DNA of 64,000 bases from Candidatus Melainabacteria bacterium. Its GTDB lineage: Bacteria > Cyanobacteriota > Vampirovibrionia > Obscuribacterales > Obscuribacteraceae. The position numbers and the translations under genes are program-made. The DNA lies in NCBI GenBank assembly GCA_017307165.1, contig JAFKGK010000002.1, positions 62,001-126,000 on the forward strand. The letters are read 5' to 3'. Below, piece after piece: positions 17,592-25,388 of this stretch. The notes under the pieces were generated by a model. That model worked only from the letters and a program-made list of their open reading frames with translations. It did not search any database and was not told the DNA's origin. How positions within the stretch are numbered: the first letter of the stretch is position 1; each line of letters opens with the position of its first letter.

Positions 17592-17850
17592 CGGTGCCCC
17601 GGTTGATCCCTCAAACATAGAAATCTGGGCAGAGCTATTTGTTGTTCGTCAAGATACCTCCAACAGCCCCGCAACGTTCTTGCAACTCACGGACAATATT
17701 CTTGGATACCAAGCCTACAAGGACCCAGGTGCTAACTTTCAATGCTTGAAAGTAGTGATGCAGTATTTCTACCAGTACGGCGTTGCGCCCACTCTAGCCG
17801 ACCTGTCAACCTATAGTTGCCCAAATCCGGGTAGTTTCGTGACTCACTAA
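17566..17850 (+). CDS. possible small protein or gene remnant overlapping the end of paralog A
   Basis: An open frame of 94 codons begins at GTG 17566 inside the last codons of paralog A and continues 259 bases beyond it. Its composition (IEIWAELFVVRQDT, CLKVVMQYFYQYGVAP) looks like real protein rather than random sequence, but there is no start codon after the upstream stop. It may be translationally coupled, or the 3' remnant of a longer gene that lost its start. No family recognised. Confidence 0.3.
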   Translation: MEQKRAKSNGAPVDPSNIEIWAELFVVRQDTSNSPATFLQLTDNILGYQAYKDPGANFQCLKVVMQYFYQYGVAPTLADLSTYSCPNPGSFVTH

Positions 17851-17857
17851 ACTAGGT

Positions 17858-17881
17858 GCTGGAGCGGGAAACCGCTCCAGC
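17858..17881. terminator. perfect 10-bp hairpin with GAAA tetraloop
   Basis: GCTGGAGCGG at 17858-17867 and CCGCTCCAGC at 17872-17881 form a perfect stem closed by a stable GAAA loop. It lies between the end of the frame at 17566-17850 and the converging gene at 17888-18178. There is no proper T-run on either side, so it may be a weak bidirectional terminator or an RNA-stabilising hairpin. Confidence 0.5.
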
Positions 17882-17887
17882 GCTTAA

Positions 17888-18178
17888 TTAATAACAACCA
17901 GCGACGCACGCTATCTGCATGACCAAAATGTGGCCGACTTGCCACAAACACAAAGGCATTACAAGCGCCAGGCAACAAGCATATCTGACAGTCTGTTTGT
18001 TATTAGCATCCACCCATCTGGTTTTCAATAAAGCAATCGGAATTAGTGCCATTACTAAAAGGAGCATGGGCATCAGTTTGAAAGCATTCTCGAATCCAAA
18101 AGGAGGCAATCCAATTTGGTAAAGAATAACCAGCGATATCACAAATACAAGAAGAGAAACTGAAACAAGAATTCTCAT
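17888..18178 (-). CDS. small membrane protein, three predicted helices
   Basis: A 96-aa hydrophobic protein with segments ILVSVSLLVFVISLVILYQIG, FKLMPMLLLVMALIPIALL and a less regular third one near the C-terminus rich in Cys and Val (quoted in part). AGGGG about nine bases before the ATG supports the start. No family recognised and no operon partner; it lies between the two paralogs on the opposite strand. Confidence 0.5.
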   Translation of the reverse strand: MRILVSVSLLVFVISLVILYQIGLPPFGFENAFKLMPMLLLVMALIPIALLKTRWVDANNKQTVRYACCLALVMPLCLWQVGHILVMQIACVAGCY

Positions 18179-18366
18179 ATCTGAAGCCCCTGAGCTGATT
18201 TATCGAATATAGCTCTTACCAACTCCTTTGGCCATACGTATTTCCCGGATTTTTTAATGCGCGCTTTTACTATGCTAGGCAGTATGAGTATACTGTTGTT
18301 TTAGATGGCTAGCTCTTTAGCCTGCGTTGCTTGATTTCGGGCGTTTTTTTGAGCGCCGGGACCTGT

Positions 18367-18627
18367 TTAGCCTTGCTGTATGGCAGGAAAGGGTACGACT
18401 TTAGCGGGGCCGCCGGGCATTTTCTCGACAGTCTCGGCACTTAGCACCGCAAGGAGCTTAGGGGCTTCGTCATAGAAAGTTTCAGCGAGGCCCCAGGCTT
18501 CGATAGGGTCGCCGCCAGTAAGTTCAGTGCAAGCGAGAAGAAGGGCCGCTCTTAGTCTTGTTGTATCGATCATGGCGTTCTCGACAACATCGCGGCTGAT
18601 CATTTTGTGCTTGTGCTTTTTCTTCAT
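18367..18627 (-). CDS. small hypothetical protein
   Basis: An 86-aa protein with a Lys/His-rich N-terminus (KKKHKHK) followed by a helical region (TTRLRAALLLACTEL, DPIEAWGLAETFYDEA) and a short Pro-rich tail. It is soluble and probably cytosolic. No close ribosome binding site is visible. It lies between the two 150-aa paralogs, with 188 bases of unassigned sequence on the 18178 side and 180 on the 18808 side. Function unknown. Confidence 0.45.
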   Translation of the reverse strand: MKKKHKHKMISRDVVENAMIDTTRLRAALLLACTELTGGDPIEAWGLAETFYDEAPKLLAVLSAETVEKMPGGPAKVVPFPAIQQG

Positions 18628-18807
18628 GCCGTACTCTGATTGAAAAGGCTGTAAGTCGGTATATGGACATCATTGGGGCAAACCAAACCAATAAAAAGGT
18701 GTAATTTCAAACATTTTCCCCACCCGCGCCCGTAAAATGCCAACAAGTCTGCCCTATAGTCAGACTACAAAGGATGGCAGGCGAGCTAGACACTCAAAGG
18801 GGCGATC

Positions 18808-19260
18808 GTGAGCGGAAAAGAAAGATTAGACAACGCCGAACAGTCACTCAAGACCGGCGACTTTGACGGCCTCAAAAAATCCGTAGCCAATATGTCAGAT
18901 CCCACTGACACCAAGATTTTTATGACTTTGATGGCCGACCGCGTTAAAGACCAGACAGGCCTCCACAATATTACTATCGTTGATGCCAACAAAGATGGCG
19001 TGCCCGAAAAGATCAAATACGACAAGTTTACCTTAGAAAATAAAGGTACCGGAGTCGAAGCCAAGTCCGAAGGATTTATGGATGGCATCAAAGAAAAGAT
19101 CGGCAATGCTTATGACTCAGCCAAAAAGTCAGCCAACAACATACTAGAAGCCGTCAATGTCAGCGAGCCATTGAGCCGATCTGGGACTTCGGATAGCAAT
19201 CTCAACAGATACTGGCAAAATCGCGAAAGACAAGCCGGGCTCGAAGATGGCAAAAAATAG
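18808..19260 (+). CDS. paralog B of a ~150-aa family of unknown function
   Basis: A 150-aa protein clearly homologous to the one at 17130-17591: both begin SGxERLDNAExSLKxGD, share DPTDTKIFMTLMADRVKDQ, an Asp-rich NKDGVPxKIK loop and an ENKGxGVxAKS segment, and end near RQAGL. The start is GTG after AAAGGGG, exactly as in paralog A. The two copies are separated by about 1.2 kb that holds three small unrelated frames. The Asp-rich loop suggests calcium or metal binding. This is inference. Confidence 0.7.
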   Translation: MSGKERLDNAEQSLKTGDFDGLKKSVANMSDPTDTKIFMTLMADRVKDQTGLHNITIVDANKDGVPEKIKYDKFTLENKGTGVEAKSEGFMDGIKEKIGNAYDSAKKSANNILEAVNVSEPLSRSGTSDSNLNRYWQNRERQAGLEDGKK

Positions 19261-19271
19261 AGTAAGTGGGT

Positions 19272-19991
19272 TTACTTCGCAAAAACGTGATCCGGTATAG
19301 ATGGATTGAGACAGACCTCGCCATAATCGATCGTCGTGTATTGCTCGATGTCCTTATCCTGACCAAACTCCGGATTCCTGATAGTCTCTATCTTTGCCTT
19401 AAGCCATAAGCGAAAACCAGACACCGACTCAAATCGACTTTGACGCAAAAGTTTTTCGACATTTGTGCCAGCAATCTGCATGTGCCGCTCGATCCTCTGG
19501 ATCGTGAGCCTATCTTTAGCAATGTACAAATAATTGTTTGCACCCGTCAGTATCTTGTGACACGACTGGCCATCGATATCGACGATATCTTGATGCACAC
19601 CATTTGAGATACCAGACCATTTTTTGCGCGTGATTTGATCCTCATCATCAAAAAGCATCGCATAGATTGGTAGTGGAGCTCCTTGTGAGCGCCCTGTCAT
19701 TGATGCCAATCCTGATGAGATGTCCGATTTTATCGTGGGCTTTTCGTTTGAATATCTCTTGAGATAAGTCTCGGCTCCGTCACACCAGAGCACGGCGGGC
19801 TCGGTACGATCGATCAAACTGAGCTCAAACCGATAAAAATGGGGCTTTTTGAAATGAGTCGCGAATGCAAATTGGCTGGTGATTTCGCCATCTTCATCCT
19901 TTACCGTCACCGTGCCACGATCACTATAAGACCGCAATGCCTCGTACATCGCAGTCATGTCTTGGTAGATCGAGTGCGTGTATGCGTCCAT
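19272..19991 (-). CDS. LolA-like beta-fold protein, tentative
   Basis: A 239-aa protein with the pattern of LolA/DUF2092-like half-barrels: an N-terminal helix (DMTAMYEALRSYSDRGTVTV), strands bearing aromatic residues (KPHFYRFELSLID, AVLWCDGAETYLKRY), a long helix region and a final IEQYTTIDYGE strand. Such folds carry lipids or lipoproteins in the periplasm, yet no signal peptide is visible at the chosen start (ATG 19991, AAGG six bases upstream). It is the last gene of a five-gene operon, 35 bp after the CPBP protease gene. The family assignment is uncertain. Confidence 0.5.
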   Translation of the reverse strand: MDAYTHSIYQDMTAMYEALRSYSDRGTVTVKDEDGEITSQFAFATHFKKPHFYRFELSLIDRTEPAVLWCDGAETYLKRYSNEKPTIKSDISSGLASMTGRSQGAPLPIYAMLFDDEDQITRKKWSGISNGVHQDIVDIDGQSCHKILTGANNYLYIAKDRLTIQRIERHMQIAGTNVEKLLRQSRFESVSGFRLWLKAKIETIRNPEFGQDKDIEQYTTIDYGEVCLNPSIPDHVFAK

Positions 19992-20026
19992 CACCAACCT
20001 TTGCGATGCTGCACACTATTTGCCAC

Positions 20027-21775
20027 TCAGCGCGCAAACCAACACGTCCAAAACAAGACATTAAATGAGGTCGAGATCAGATTATTGACTATGTGAGCCA
20101 CGACTGGCGCCACCAGCGTCCGCGACCGCTCGTACACATAGCACGCCACCATGCCAAAGATAAAGCGACTGGCCATCGCCGGCGGCTCAAAGTCATAATG
20201 CATCAGGGCAAAGACCGTTGACGTCACAAATGCCGCAGCAAACCATCCCCATTTTTGCCTCAGCACATAAAACCCCAATCCTCTAAAGACGATTTCTTCG
20301 GTGATCGGCCCCAGGATCACCACCATCGCTAATTCTTTTGCAAAATACCCCACTAGCCATCCCGCCGCGATCAGCGTACTGGTAAAGCTTTCATCACCAT
20401 TCCATCCCAACCAGCTAAACACCCAGACCCACGGCGACTCGATAATCAAAATCACAAACGCCGCCACCACCCCCAGGGTTATTGCATCTTTCCATCCATA
20501 ACTATCTCTCTCCGGCCAAAAACGCAGCAAATGCGAGATCTTGCCACCCCGCCCCTTTACCATCATCACCATTGCCAGTGCTATATAAGTACCAAAGATC
20601 GAGTAAAATCCGCAGGTCTCCCTCAATAATCTCCACCCCGGATTGGTGAGCGCAAACGCAAACGGGTACAGCCTTTGCGGCATACAATTGTTCAAATACA
20701 TCCATACAAACCCATCGATGATCACTGTGAGAAACACCGACCCTACAAAACCCCAAAAGCTAAATGTCACCATGATCTTGGGCGCACAAAACTTGACTGT
20801 CCTCGGCAAGGCCAGATCGGCAGCCCTAAGCTGCTTGCGCGTCTTTGCAATGACTACGATCCCGGCAACAATCAATATCCACGAGTAACAGTCCATCAAA
20901 GGCGTGTAATAATACATGCCCTCATGCGCAGCCTGCTCCTCCAGCCGATTTCGCTCCGCAATACGATTGGCTCGCTCTAGCGATGAGCGCTGCATGCGCG
21001 TCGCAAACCAACTTTGGGGCGAGACCTGTCTAGTTTTGTTGATGTTTTGGTCTGCGGCTGCGTGCGATATGGCCGTCGGCCAACCGATCAGATCCTTGCC
21101 ATACCGTGCCATTGCTCTGTCTCTATCTCGCGCCTCAATCGCCACCAATAGATTGAGCTTGTTTTGCTCGTCATCCGGGGCGATACGCGAGATGTCCTGG
21201 AGTACTTTGATAATCTGATCGAGAAAGATAAAAGCCGCCGAGCGAGCTGCTGAGCCGATATGCGGCTCCGGCACTGTCCGCGCGATGCTGTCCAAGACAC
21301 AGTAATAGTCGACGAGGCCTCCGGTGCTAAATCTCTTTGGATGATAGACCGACACTACATAATAGTAATGCTCGCCAGGGCGCTCGATTTCGAGCCTTTT
21401 TGCTTCGCTTTCGCGCAGGCATGTGTTGAGCAGATCCAGCTTGCGATCGAGCATGTCGTCCGACGGCAAAGGCGGGGCATTGGGTGCCGGAGTAAAGACT
21501 AGAGTGCCATGGTCAAATTTTAGAAAGGAGAGGTGGAGGGTTTTTTCGATGCGACTTATAACCGCAGCGCGGCTGGCCAGGAGTTTGTCGTCGGCTTTGG
21601 TATTAGGCTTTGGCGTGACTTCAGGCGAGGGCTTTTGCGCGGGGACGGGCACGGCAACGGACTTGGTGGCCGGCGCTGCCTGCGGATAGTGATCCACCCA
21701 TGATTGAGCCATGTTGCACGCCGCTAAATAGGCTACCACCAGCACCCACAGCCAGGAGAAGATCTTTGTCATCAT
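20027..21775 (-). CDS. CPBP-family intramembrane protease
   Basis: A 582-aa membrane protein. The C-terminal ~180 residues hold the three CPBP (CAAX protease and bacteriocin-processing) motifs: TEEIVFRG (EExxxR), FALMH and HIVNN, within hydrophobic helices. Family members are glutamate proteases that act inside the membrane. The N-terminal part has one hydrophobic segment (WLWVLVVAYLAAC) and a ~250-aa extracytoplasmic region, then several further helices, making it longer than typical CPBP proteins of about 250 aa. Start at ATG 21775 overlaps the MFS stop by four bases. The downstream LolA-like gene follows at 35 bp. Confidence 0.8.
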   Translation of the reverse strand: MMTKIFSWLWVLVVAYLAACNMAQSWVDHYPQAAPATKSVAVPVPAQKPSPEVTPKPNTKADDKLLASRAAVISRIEKTLHLSFLKFDHGTLVFTPAPNAPPLPSDDMLDRKLDLLNTCLRESEAKRLEIERPGEHYYYVVSVYHPKRFSTGGLVDYYCVLDSIARTVPEPHIGSAARSAAFIFLDQIIKVLQDISRIAPDDEQNKLNLLVAIEARDRDRAMARYGKDLIGWPTAISHAAADQNINKTRQVSPQSWFATRMQRSSLERANRIAERNRLEEQAAHEGMYYYTPLMDCYSWILIVAGIVVIAKTRKQLRAADLALPRTVKFCAPKIMVTFSFWGFVGSVFLTVIIDGFVWMYLNNCMPQRLYPFAFALTNPGWRLLRETCGFYSIFGTYIALAMVMMVKGRGGKISHLLRFWPERDSYGWKDAITLGVVAAFVILIIESPWVWVFSWLGWNGDESFTSTLIAAGWLVGYFAKELAMVVILGPITEEIVFRGLGFYVLRQKWGWFAAAFVTSTVFALMHYDFEPPAMASRFIFGMVACYVYERSRTLVAPVVAHIVNNLISTSFNVLFWTCWFAR

Positions 21776-23058
21776 CTGGAGCGGCCCGACTTGATCGATA
21801 CCGCCAGCAGCGCCACCACCACGCCCATCGCTGCCATAACCAGCAGGCAATCAGCAAAACCTCCACCCTTGATGGACTTGATCACACCGATAAAATATGG
21901 ACCGGCAAAGCCCCCCAGAGCACCGATACTATTGATAAACGCAATCCCTGTCGCCTGCGTTTGTGCCGGCAGAGCTGCACGCGCTGCGGCCCAAAAGGGT
22001 CCCACTGTCCCCCAGATGCCAAATGCAGTGATCGATAGTGCTGCTATCTTGAGATGATTGTCTGGTATCAGGGCCGATGCCAAAAAGCCCAGGGTGATGT
22101 TGCCTGCCGATACCACCATATGCAGTGTGCGCTCTTGCCGGCGGTCCGAACTACGCGCGATCAGTACCATGCCGAGCCCCTGAAACAATGCCGGTATGGC
22201 GCTCAATAGCGCTATCGCGCTGTTGGAGCTGTTGCCGTCGGCCTTGATCAGTTGCGGGAGCCATAATTGATAGCCATACATGATGAGCGATAATGCAAAA
22301 TACAAAACAGCCAGATGCCAGGTCAAAAATTGCTTGATGGCATTGGGCGAACTAGATGTGGCCTGGTCCGGCGCATTCTCAGTGCCGCTTTCGGTTTTGA
22401 TCAGAGCGGCGAGCGTATCTTTTTCGTCTTGCGTCATCCATTGCGCCTCTTTGGGCGAGTCTGGCAAGACAAAATAGACTGACGCACCTAATAAGACCGA
22501 TGGCACACCTGTGATGATAAACAGCCATTTCCACCCGGCCATGCCTGCGACACCACCCATCCCTAATGCTCCAAAGGCCACTAGACTTCCTAGCAGACCT
22601 GCCACAGGGATGGCTGTCATAAATTTGGCAACGGCACCACCATAGGCCCGCGCCGGATAAAAGCGCGTCAGATAATACAGGATGCCTGGAAAAAAGCCGG
22701 CCTCAAATGCGCCGAGTAAAAAGCGCAGCACGTAAAATTGCCCTTCGTTTGCAACCAGGGGAAAGGACACCGTCACCAGGCCCCAGGCAATCATGAGCAG
22801 CGAAATCCACCTGCGGGCGCCGATCTTGCGTAATGCTATATTTGCCGGGACGCCAAAGACGCAATAGCCGACGAAAAATATGCCGGCACCAAATCCAAAG
22901 GCTGCTGGACTGAGGCCGAGGTCTTCATTCATCTCGAGACCTGCATAGGACAAATTGATGCGATCGAGATAAGAGATGATGTAGAGCACCATCAAAAATG
23001 GCATCAGCCTCAGGCTGATTTTGTCCAGGATGCTATTTTGGTCGGCGCTGGGCACCAT
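21772..23058 (-). CDS. MFS transporter, anion:cation symporter (ACS) type
   Basis: A 428-aa transporter with 12 predicted helices. The N-terminal motif FLMVLYIISYLDRINLSYAG and the SPKEAQWMTQDEK linker after helix 6 are typical of the ACS subfamily, whose members import organic anions such as tartrate, phthalate or hexuronates with protons. The substrate cannot be predicted here, because the neighbours (MscS channel upstream, CPBP protease downstream) are not catabolic genes. The ATG shares a base with the MscS stop (TAATG), so expression is coupled. Confidence 0.85.
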   Translation of the reverse strand: MVPSADQNSILDKISLRLMPFLMVLYIISYLDRINLSYAGLEMNEDLGLSPAAFGFGAGIFFVGYCVFGVPANIALRKIGARRWISLLMIAWGLVTVSFPLVANEGQFYVLRFLLGAFEAGFFPGILYYLTRFYPARAYGGAVAKFMTAIPVAGLLGSLVAFGALGMGGVAGMAGWKWLFIITGVPSVLLGASVYFVLPDSPKEAQWMTQDEKDTLAALIKTESGTENAPDQATSSSPNAIKQFLTWHLAVLYFALSLIMYGYQLWLPQLIKADGNSSNSAIALLSAIPALFQGLGMVLIARSSDRRQERTLHMVVSAGNITLGFLASALIPDNHLKIAALSITAFGIWGTVGPFWAAARAALPAQTQATGIAFINSIGALGGFAGPYFIGVIKSIKGGGFADCLLVMAAMGVVVALLAVSIKSGRSR

Positions 23059-24761
23059 TAGCCTTTACGGTAGGCGGCAGGGATCGTTGATTCTTGGCCT
23101 TCGCGCTGGGCTTCGTAGTGAGGCGACATGATCTCTATGCCTGCCTCGTTAAACTTGTCCTGGATATTGGCGTGCAACTGCGAATAAATATATGCCATTA
23201 TCTGTGGTGCATTTGTATAGGCGTTGAGTTGGTATTTGACGTAAAAGTCCTCGAGCCCGGTCTGCAACACAAATGGCGGAGGTGTGTGCATGATATGCTC
23301 CGTCGCCAGGGCTGCGTCGATCAAAGCCTGATGGACGTCCTGCCAGGGAGTGGCATAGCCGATACTAATGGTGGTATTGAGGATGAGGCCGCTCGACTTG
23401 GTCGACGAGCTGTAGTTGATGATGTGGCTGCCTAGCACCATGCCATTTGGTATGGTGATGAGCTCGTTTTTGATCGTATTTATGCGAGTAGCAAGTAGCG
23501 TCTTTTCGACCACATCGCCCACGGCATCCGCGATCTTGACACGATCACCCACCTTAAAGGCTCCGGTGTAGGTGAGAAAGACCCCTGCTACCAGGTGCGA
23601 TACCGCGCCGGTTGAGCCCAGGGATAGTAGAACGCCCAAAAAGATCGATACCTGTTGAAAGGCCGGTGATCCGGAGCCAGGCAGGTAGGGAAAAATCAGG
23701 ACAAATGCAAATGTGATGATGAGAAAGCGCACGATCTTGTAGGTCGGATCGGCCCATTCGTTGTCAAAGCCGGCGATATTGATATTGTCGCGCTCGATCT
23801 CTTTAAAGATAAAATGCACAAACTCGATCAGATAATACGAGACGACGACGATGCCGAGGATGACAAAGATATTTGGCAAATAGCCAAATAGCGCCGGCAA
23901 AAGGTTTTGAGTGATAGGTGTGACAACATGGTCCACCATCATTGCTGCGTGTTCGCGTGTTTCTGGAAAGAGCGAGAGTATCAGAGGCACAAAGATCAAA
24001 AAGATGGACAGCAGGATGCTGACCTTGGCCACTTTGAGCGTGCCTGTGATGACGTCGACTATCGTATCGGCGCTGAGCAGCTCTGTGTTTTGGATGCGCC
24101 AGGACTTGATCTTGATATTTTTTGCACTGTGGACGGCATTGATGAGCTTGGGAAAGATCCAGTTGAGCAACCAGAGGAGCGCCATCATCAAGATCGCGAG
24201 GACCACTGTCAGACCGACCGCCATGAGGATTTTTTGGGGCTCGTGTTCTTTGATGTCTTCTTCGAGGGCGTCTTTGAGTCTGGAGGCATAGAGCCGGGCC
24301 AGTTCGCGACGATCGTTTGAGCCTGCCAGGGCCGCGTCGTGATCGGTGACGACTGTCAGGCAGCGCTCGCCGATCATGACATTGCTACTAAACTCGGTAT
24401 CAAAAACAACTATATGCTTGAGCAGACTGACGTATTGGCGGTCGTTGCGCACGGAGGCCATGATGGTGCGGACATTTTCGGCCCTGGTTTCCTTTGAAAA
24501 AGGCCCCACCCCATCTCTTATCTTGAATATTTCATTGCCATTGACCTTGATCGAAATGGCATCGGTATCGGAGGCTCGGGTCCCCTGGATATCTGAGGGC
24601 TGGCCGGTAGAGTTGTTGTTGGCCTGAGCCTGAGCCCTAGATTGATCGGGTGCAGTGTTGCTGCCGTTACCCGACTGAGCTAGAGCGGGCGAGCCGACCA
24701 GCAGCAAGGCCAGCAAGCTACCTAGAGCAATAGACAGCAGTCGTCTAGTATTTTTGTACAC
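23058..24761 (-). CDS. MscS-family mechanosensitive channel
   Basis: A 567-aa protein. It has a signal peptide (LLSIALGSLLALLLVGSPALA), a ~150-aa periplasmic domain, then four or five membrane helices and the MscS core: the pore helix region with SLGSTGAVSHLVAGVFLTYTG, the FKVGDRVKI beta domain with TRINTIKNELITIPNG, and the C-terminal alpha-beta domain ending in IEIMSPHYEA. MscS channels release solutes on hypo-osmotic shock. The start is GTG 24761 with GAGG nine bases upstream; it overlaps the rhodanese gene by 17 bp. The longer open frame up to 24866 is an artefact of that overlap. Confidence 0.88.
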   Translation of the reverse strand: MYKNTRRLLSIALGSLLALLLVGSPALAQSGNGSNTAPDQSRAQAQANNNSTGQPSDIQGTRASDTDAISIKVNGNEIFKIRDGVGPFSKETRAENVRTIMASVRNDRQYVSLLKHIVVFDTEFSSNVMIGERCLTVVTDHDAALAGSNDRRELARLYASRLKDALEEDIKEHEPQKILMAVGLTVVLAILMMALLWLLNWIFPKLINAVHSAKNIKIKSWRIQNTELLSADTIVDVITGTLKVAKVSILLSIFLIFVPLILSLFPETREHAAMMVDHVVTPITQNLLPALFGYLPNIFVILGIVVVSYYLIEFVHFIFKEIERDNINIAGFDNEWADPTYKIVRFLIITFAFVLIFPYLPGSGSPAFQQVSIFLGVLLSLGSTGAVSHLVAGVFLTYTGAFKVGDRVKIADAVGDVVEKTLLATRINTIKNELITIPNGMVLGSHIINYSSSTKSSGLILNTTISIGYATPWQDVHQALIDAALATEHIMHTPPPFVLQTGLEDFYVKYQLNAYTNAPQIMAYIYSQLHANIQDKFNEAGIEIMSPHYEAQREGQESTIPAAYRKG

Positions 24762-25086
24762 TTGCGTCGACCTCGTCGGACCAGCCGAGCATTCCGCCCA
24801 GTAGATTGATGACCGAGGTGAAGCCCTGCTGCCGCAAAAACATGGCGCACCGATCGGAGCGTGCACCAGAGCGGCAGATGACTACGATATCGCGGTTTTG
24901 ATGTGGTTTGAGCTCGTCCAGATGGTGCGGCAGGTCGCCCATAGGGATGTGCATGATGCCTGGTAGGGCGCAAATGGCCAATTCGTGCGGCTCTCTGACA
25001 TCGAGGAGGACTGGGTCCTTGCCCGATTCGAGCATGGCCTTGAGTTCTTTGGGGGTGATTTCGGTGTTTGAAGTGTTTGGATTCAT
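24745..25086 (-). CDS. single-domain rhodanese-like protein
   Basis: A 113-aa single rhodanese domain: TPKELKAMLESG at the start, the LLDVREPHEL motif, and the active-site loop CRSGARS with the catalytic cysteine that accepts sulfane sulfur. Size and motifs match GlpE/PspE-type sulfurtransferases. It is cytosolic. First gene of the operon that continues with MscS, an MFS transporter, a CPBP protease and a LolA-like protein. Start at ATG 25086; the frame opens further upstream but without a domain. It is divergent from the gene at 25136 across 49 bp. Confidence 0.85.
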   Translation of the reverse strand: MNPNTSNTEITPKELKAMLESGKDPVLLDVREPHELAICALPGIMHIPMGDLPHHLDELKPHQNRDIVVICRSGARSDRCAMFLRQQGFTSVINLLGGMLGWSDEVDASVQKY

Positions 25087-25135
25087 GGCATTATCAATAA
25101 GGACAGAAATGGTTTTTAAGTATAAGGGGATGTAG

Positions 25136-25357
25136 ATGGTTAAATCATTACAGGATGCTCTAAAAGAAGCCCTGGCTGATGACGGCAAGATCTCGCATTA
25201 TGAGGCCCGTGCCCTGCGCGAGATGGTGATGGCCGATGGCATCGTGTCTCAGGACGAGCGTGAGCTTTTGCAGACTGCACTTGAAAACAACGAATTTGAC
25301 GACAAAGCCTTTGAGCTATTTCAAAGCATGCTGTTGCGGGCACGCCTCAAAGATTGA
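25136..25357 (+). CDS. small helical protein, TerB-like pattern
   Basis: A 73-aa acidic helical protein: SLQDALKEALADDGKISHYEA, ALREMVMADGIVSQDERELL and a last helix. The repeated pattern DDGKISxxE / ADGIVSxDE resembles the half-repeat of TerB-like or EF-hand-like domains, where the acidic loop may bind a metal. GGGG about seven bases before the ATG supports the start. It is divergent from the rhodanese gene and convergent with the helicase gene. Function unknown. Confidence 0.55.
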   Translation: MVKSLQDALKEALADDGKISHYEARALREMVMADGIVSQDERELLQTALENNEFDDKAFELFQSMLLRARLKD

Positions 25358-25388
25358 TTGATTTGTTTTTTGCTTAAATGATTTTGGA

